A stretch of 64,000 nt of DNA from Streptomyces sp. RKND-216 (lineage in GTDB: Bacteria > Actinomycetota > Actinomycetes > Streptomycetales > Streptomycetaceae), in contig NZ_SSBQ01000002.1 of NCBI RefSeq assembly GCF_004795255.1, positions 2,172,001 through 2,236,000 of the forward strand. The letters run 5' to 3'. Below the pieces are notes generated by a model. The model did no database searches and had not been told where the DNA came from. It saw nothing but the letters and a program-made list of their open reading frames with translations. Shown here piece after piece: positions 60,202 through 64,000 of the stretch. The stretch's first letter is position 1; every line of letters starts with the position of its first letter. Both the position numbers and the translations under genes were made by a program.

Positions 60202-60711
60202 TCAGGCGTCCTTGGACTCCTCGGCGGCCTCGTCGGCAGCCTCGTCCTTGGTGACGTCGACCTTCTCCGCGTCGGCGGCCTTCTTCTCGTCGGCCTCCTT
60301 CACGGACCGTTTCGTCGCCGCCTCGGCCTCGCCGACAGCCTTCTGCTGCACGGTGAGGGCCTCCACCAGCTCGATGACCGCCATCGGGGCGTTGTCGCCG
60401 CGGCGGTTGCCGATCTTGGTGATGCGGGTGTAGCCACCCGGACGGTTCTCGTAGCGGGGACCGATCTCGGTGAAGAGCGTGTGGACGACACCCTTGTCCA
60501 GGACCGTGCGCATGACCTGGCGGCGGTTGTGAAGGTCACCCTTCTTCGCCTTGGTGATCAGACGCTCCGCGACCGGGCGCAGGCGGCGGGCCTTCGCCTC
60601 GGTGGTGGTGATGCGGCCGTGCTCGAAGAGGTCAGTGGCGAGGTTCGCCAGCATGGCCTTCTGGTGCGCGGCGCTGCCGCCCAGACGGGCACCCTTGGTG
60701 GGCTTCGGCAT
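60202..60711 (-). CDS. rplQ: 50S ribosomal protein L17
   Basis: 169 aa. [45 protein letters not shown] core, [24 protein letters not shown], then a Lys/Glu/Ala-rich tail of about 45 residues typical of actinobacteria. Last gene of the alpha operon. Confidence 0.98.
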   Translation of the reverse strand: MPKPTKGARLGGSAAHQKAMLANLATDLFEHGRITTTEAKARRLRPVAERLITKAKKGDLHNRRQVMRTVLDKGVVHTLFTEIGPRYENRPGGYTRITKIGNRRGDNAPMAVIELVEALTVQQKAVGEAEAATKRSVKEADEKKAADAEKVDVTKDEAADEAAEESKDA

Positions 60712-60821
60712 GGTGATTCTCCTTGGTTACTGCACCGGCCGTGTCAGGTACCGGTGTCAGGGGTCCGTACGGACGGGCCGTCCGCACGGGCCCGGGACGG
60801 TCGGCGTACCGCCGCCCCGGA

Positions 60822-60845
60822 GCCGGCCGGTGCGAACCGGCCGGC
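60822..60845 (-). other. Hairpin in the rpoA-rplQ spacer (1)
   Basis: A perfect 10-bp stem with loop gcga in the unusually long 274-bp spacer between rpoA and rplQ. It could attenuate rplQ or stabilise processed mRNA. Confidence 0.6.
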
Positions 60846-60919
60846 CACCCGGCCCGGAGGCCGGAAGTCGTGCTGCGGGCGGCCGCAGCGCGTGCCGCCC
60901 GCTCGCCGCTCTCGGGCCG

Positions 60920-60945
60920 GTCCCGGCGTCCGTGGACGCCGGGAC
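60920..60945 (-). other. Hairpin in the rpoA-rplQ spacer (2)
   Basis: Perfect 12-bp arms (60920-60931 and 60934-60945) with only two bases between, 41 bp past the rpoA stop. Position suits a partial terminator or a processing site within the operon. Confidence 0.65.
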
Positions 60946-60985
60946 GGTCCGCTGTCGGCTTGCCTGCCTGCCGTTTCCGGCTGGC

Positions 60986-62011
60986 TCAGTACTGCTCGGT
61001 CTCCACGAAGCCCGGGTCGCCGCCGTCGTCGTCGGCGCCGAAGGCGTCCGCCGCGGCGGTCGGGTCGAATCCGGGCGGGCTGTCCTTGAGGGCCAGGCCC
61101 ATGCCGGCCAGCTTCGCCTTGACCTCGTCGATCGACTTCGCACCGAAGTTGCGGATGTCGAGCAGGTCCGCCTCGGAACGCGCGACGAGCTCGCCCACGG
61201 AGTGGATGCCCTCGCGCTTGAGGCAGTTGTAGGAACGGACGGTGAGCTCGAGCTCCTCGATCGGGAGCGCGAGGTCCGCCGCCAGGGCCGCGTCCGTCGG
61301 CGACGGGCCCATGTCGATGCCCTCGGCGTCGACGTTGAGCTCGCGGGCCAGCCCGAACAGCTCGACCAGGGTCTTGCCGGCCGAGGCCATCGCGTCACGC
61401 GGGCGCATGGCCTGCTTGGTCTCGACGTCGACGATCAGCTTGTCGAAGTCGGTGCGCTGCTCGACTCGGGTCGCCTCGACCTTGTAGGTGACCTTCATGA
61501 CGGGCGAGTAGATGGAGTCGACCGGGATGCGGCCGATCTCCTGGCCCACCTGCTTGTTCTGGACGGCGGAGACGTAGCCGCGACCGCGCTCGACGGTCAG
61601 CTCCATCTCGAGCTTGCCCTTGCCGTTCAGCGTGGCGAGCACCAGGTCGGGGTTGTGCACCTCGACACCGGCCGGCGGCGCGATGTCGGCGGCGGTGACG
61701 ACGCCCGGGCCCTGCTTGCGCAGGTACATCACGACCGGCTCGTCGTGCTCGGAGGAGACGACGAGGCTCTTGATGTTGAGGATGAGGTCAGTGACGTCCT
61801 CCTTGACCCCCGGCACGGTGGTGAACTCGTGCAGGACGCCGTCGATCCGGATGCTCGTCACGGCGGCACCGGGGATCGAGGAGAGGAGCGTGCGACGAAG
61901 GGAGTTGCCGAGGGTGTAGCCGAAGCCCGGCTCCAGCGGCTCGATGACGAACCGGGAGCGGAACTCGTCGACGACCTCTTCGGTCAGTGAGGGGCGCTGA
62001 GCGATCAGCAT
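60986..62011 (-). CDS. rpoA: RNA polymerase alpha subunit
   Basis: 341 aa. N-terminal assembly domain: [52 protein letters not shown]-terminal domain contacting DNA and activators: [21 protein letters not shown], then [25 protein letters not shown]. Acidic C-terminal tail. Confidence 0.99.
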   Translation of the reverse strand: MLIAQRPSLTEEVVDEFRSRFVIEPLEPGFGYTLGNSLRRTLLSSIPGAAVTSIRIDGVLHEFTTVPGVKEDVTDLILNIKSLVVSSEHDEPVVMYLRKQGPGVVTAADIAPPAGVEVHNPDLVLATLNGKGKLEMELTVERGRGYVSAVQNKQVGQEIGRIPVDSIYSPVMKVTYKVEATRVEQRTDFDKLIVDVETKQAMRPRDAMASAGKTLVELFGLARELNVDAEGIDMGPSPTDAALAADLALPIEELELTVRSYNCLKREGIHSVGELVARSEADLLDIRNFGAKSIDEVKAKLAGMGLALKDSPPGFDPTAAADAFGADDDGGDPGFVETEQY

Positions 62012-62067
62012 GGGTGTGTGCCTCCAGTCTGCGGCAACCGCTATTTGATGCCGTACTGACAGGGTAC

Positions 62068-62100
62068 GGGCGGTACCGGCCGAATGGCCGAGTACCGCCC
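62068..62100 (-). other. Hairpin between rpsD and rpoA
   Basis: Arms GGGCGGTAC and GTACCGCCC with an inner GGCC-gaat-GGCC stem, 26 bp past the rpsD stop. It may modulate transcription into rpoA. Confidence 0.6.
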
Positions 62101-62125
62101 GCCCCGTTACCGAGCGTGACCCGAA

Positions 62126-62752
62126 TTACTTCGAGTACAGCTCGACGATCAGCTGCTCCTGCACCTGGGTGTCGATCACCGGGCGCTCGGGCAGCGAGTG
62201 GACCAGGATCCGCAGCTGCGAGGGGATGGCCTCGAGCCACGCGGGGACGGTCTTGTCGCCGGCCTCGGCCTGAGCCACCTGGAACGGGGTCATGTTCCGG
62301 GAGGACTCGCGGACCTGGATGATGTCGCTGGGGACGACGCGGGCGGAGGGGATGTCGGTCTTGCGACCGTTCACCTCGATGTGCCCGTGACGGACCAGCT
62401 GACGGGCGTGGTCGCGGGACTTGGCGAAGCCGGCCCGGTAGACCACGTTGTCGAGGCGGGTCTCGAGGATGCGCAGCAGGTTCTCACCCGTCTTGCCCTG
62501 CTGGCGGTTCGCCTCGTTGAAGTACCCGCGGAACTGCTTCTCCAGCACGCCGTAGATGCGAGCAGCCTTCTGCTTCTCGCGCTTCTGCAGCAGGTACTCG
62601 GAGTCCTTGGTGCGCCCGCGCCCGTGCTCACCCGGGGGGTAAGGACGGATCTCGATCGGGCACTTCGCGCTCTCGCACTTAGCTCCCTTGAGGAAGAGCT
62701 TCTGCTTCTCCCGACGGCAACGCTTGCAGTCGGCCCCGGTGTAACGCGCCAT
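62126..62752 (-). CDS. rpsD: 30S ribosomal protein S4, zinc-binding (C+) form
   Basis: 208 aa. [12 protein letters not shown] is followed by [11 protein letters not shown], so Cys9, Cys12, Cys26 and Cys31 form the zinc-binding N-terminus of C+ S4. Core [33 protein letters not shown] and the S4 RNA-binding domain [36 protein letters not shown] follow. It lies in the alpha operon, as in mycobacteria. In S. coelicolor, as I remember, rpsD is elsewhere (SCO1505) and lacks the cysteines. Confidence 0.98.
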   Translation of the reverse strand: MARYTGADCKRCRREKQKLFLKGAKCESAKCPIEIRPYPPGEHGRGRTKDSEYLLQKREKQKAARIYGVLEKQFRGYFNEANRQQGKTGENLLRILETRLDNVVYRAGFAKSRDHARQLVRHGHIEVNGRKTDIPSARVVPSDIIQVRESSRNMTPFQVAQAEAGDKTVPAWLEAIPSQLRILVHSLPERPVIDTQVQEQLIVELYSK

Positions 62753-62778
62753 TGTCTAGATCTCCTACTTCCTGATGG

Positions 62779-63183
62779 TCAGACTCGGCGACGCTTCGGC
62801 GGGCGGCAGCCGTTGTGCGGGGTCGGGGTGACGTCCTGGATGGACCCGACCTCGAGGCCGGTGGCCTGGAGGGAGCGGATCGCGGTCTCACGGCCGGAGC
62901 CGGGACCCTTCACGAAGACGTCGACCTTGCGCATGCCGTGCTCCTGAGCGCGACGCGCGGCGTTCTCCGCGGCCATCTGCGCGGCGAACGGCGTGGACTT
63001 GCGCGAGCCCTTGAAGCCGACGTGGCCGGCCGAGGCCCAGGAGATCACGTTGCCGGTCGGGTCGGTGATCGAGACGATGGTGTTGTTGAACGTGCTCTTG
63101 ATGTGAGCGTGCCCGTGGGCGACGTTCTTCTTCTCCTTGCGGCGCACCTTCTTGGCGCCGGCCGTACGGCCCTTCGGAGGCAT
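62779..63183 (-). CDS. rpsK: 30S ribosomal protein S11
   Basis: 134 aa. Basic start [61 protein letters not shown] and the conserved C-terminus [18 protein letters not shown]. 26 bp upstream of rpsD. Confidence 0.99.
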   Translation of the reverse strand: MPPKGRTAGAKKVRRKEKKNVAHGHAHIKSTFNNTIVSITDPTGNVISWASAGHVGFKGSRKSTPFAAQMAAENAARRAQEHGMRKVDVFVKGPGSGRETAIRSLQATGLEVGSIQDVTPTPHNGCRPPKRRRV

Positions 63184-63250
63184 AGAGGTCTACTCCCGTG
63201 GAGGTGGTCGGTCCGACAGCGGGACCGCTGGTCAGCGTGTCCGCAGTGGA

Positions 63251-63631
63251 CTACTTCTTGCCCGGCTTCTTCTTGCCGGCGATCGCGCGACGCGGGCCCT
63301 TGCGGGTACGCGCGTTGGTCTTCGTGCGCTGGCCGTGGACCGGGAGGCCCCGACGGTGGCGCAGACCCTGGTAGCTGCCGATCTCGACCTTGCGGCGGAT
63401 GTCGGCCTGGATCTCACGGCGGAGGTCACCCTCCACCTGGAGGTTGTTGTCCACGTACTCGCGGATCTTGACCAGGTCCTCCTCGGCGAGGTCCCGGACG
63501 CGGGTGTCCGGGCTGACGCCGGTGGCGGCCAGGGTCTCCTGGGATCGCGTACGGCCGATGCCGAAGACGTAGGTGAGGGCGACCTCGACGCGCTTGTCGC
63601 GCGGGAGGTCAACGCCTGCGAGGCGTGCCAT
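63251..63631 (-). CDS. rpsM: 30S ribosomal protein S13
   Basis: 126 aa, family length. [25 protein letters not shown], then [43 protein letters not shown] and a Lys-rich tail. ATG 63631 at the conserved start. Confidence 0.99.
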   Translation of the reverse strand: MARLAGVDLPRDKRVEVALTYVFGIGRTRSQETLAATGVSPDTRVRDLAEEDLVKIREYVDNNLQVEGDLRREIQADIRRKVEIGSYQGLRHRRGLPVHGQRTKTNARTRKGPRRAIAGKKKPGKK

Positions 63632-63849
63632 GTATGTGGCTCCTGATTTCTGCGGAGGTCTGGCGCAGCACCGTTCCCGTAGGTCTCCCGGGGGAGTTAC
63701 GAGCCGGGTCCTCGGCCTCCGACCGAGGGTGTCGTCCCCACCGGCTGTGCGTTCTCGGCGAGCGGGGGGTCGGGTGACTGCGTATGTACTTTTCGCTTGC
63801 GTCGCGCGAAGAGTTGCGAGCGAGGTGCGAAGGCGAGGGTCGGCTGCGT

Positions 63850-63963
63850 TCAGCCCTGGCGCTGCTTGTGGCGCAGGTTGTCGCAGATGACCATGACCCG
63901 GCCGTGACGGCGGATCACCTTGCACTTGTCGCAGATCTTCTTGACGCTCGGCTTGACCTTCAT
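63850..63963 (-). CDS. rpmJ: 50S ribosomal protein L36
   Basis: 37 aa from ATG 63963, too short for most ORF cut-offs. The reading begins [14 protein letters not shown], with [12 protein letters not shown] and the end HKQRQG; Cys11, Cys14, Cys27 and His32 form the zinc site of C+ L36. infA normally lies next upstream, beyond the window end. Confidence 0.97.
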   Translation of the reverse strand: MKVKPSVKKICDKCKVIRRHGRVMVICDNLRHKQRQG

Positions 63964-64000
63964 GAAAGTGAGGTTCTCCGGGTCAGTGCCGACGCCCTGC

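Noticed and set aside
63964..64000. Start of infA at the window end
   Set aside because: Only 37 bp remain before rpmJ; they look like leader sequence and show no infA coding.

Overview
The window is about 64 kb of very GC-rich actinobacterial chromosome. The gene content and order identify it as Streptomyces or a close relative: guaB3-guaB-shbA-bldM-whiD, groES-groEL1 behind two CIRCE operators, tsaD-rimI-tsaB, tsaE-alr-acpS-glmS, glmM-rpsI-rplM, truA, and the alpha ribosomal operon. This is the order I remember from the central core of Streptomyces coelicolor (around SCO4726-SCO4771), read in reverse. Starts are mostly ATG or GTG, and several genes appear leaderless, with a TANNNT box 6-7 nt before the start codon.

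Layout. 1-3.7 kb: truncated glpD, a nucleotide-sugar dehydrogenase-like gene with altered catalytic residues, and guaB3. 3.8-7.6 kb: guaB and the developmental regulators shbA, bldM and whiD; bldM has a perfect sigma-BldN promoter. 7.7-10 kb: small metabolic genes. 10-12.4 kb: groES-groEL1 with two CIRCE operators. 12.4-16.1 kb: a Uma2-type protein, a secreted deacetylase, a methyltransferase and a truncated secreted ORF. 16.1-29.5 kb: tRNA t6A genes (tsaD, tsaB, tsaE) and rimI, with cell-wall precursor genes (alr, an L,D-transpeptidase, acpS, nnr, glmS), interrupted by a ClC channel gene and a 64-aa protein behind an iron box. 29.5-34.4 kb: an ABC exporter, glmM, rpsI and rplM.

34.9-56.6 kb is an accessory block between rplM and truA. 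It holds an ABC-F ATPase, a MalY-type C-S lyase, the ergothioneine operon egtABCD, two envelope proteins, a secreted M28 aminopeptidase and a subtilase sharing an identical 249-bp C-terminal segment, a large LuxR regulator with a 9-bp minisatellite, a glycoside-hydrolase-like protein, a deacetylase lipoprotein, a cobalamin riboswitch with no recognisable target gene, and a two-gene type VII-secretion-like module ending in a lysozyme-like domain.

56.7-64 kb returns to core: truA, an AurF-like diiron oxygenase gene with no ordinary start codon coupled to a ferredoxin/FNR fusion, then rplQ-rpoA-rpsD-rpsK-rpsM-rpmJ. The presence of rpsD here, encoding the four-cysteine zinc form of S4, differs from S. 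coelicolor.

The strongest leads are the type VII-like effector pair, the orphan cobalamin riboswitch beside it, the iron-box small protein, the missing start codon of the diiron oxygenase, the recently copied protease domain and the C-S lyase beside egtABCD. All functions are inferred from sequence patterns and remembered families; no database search was run.
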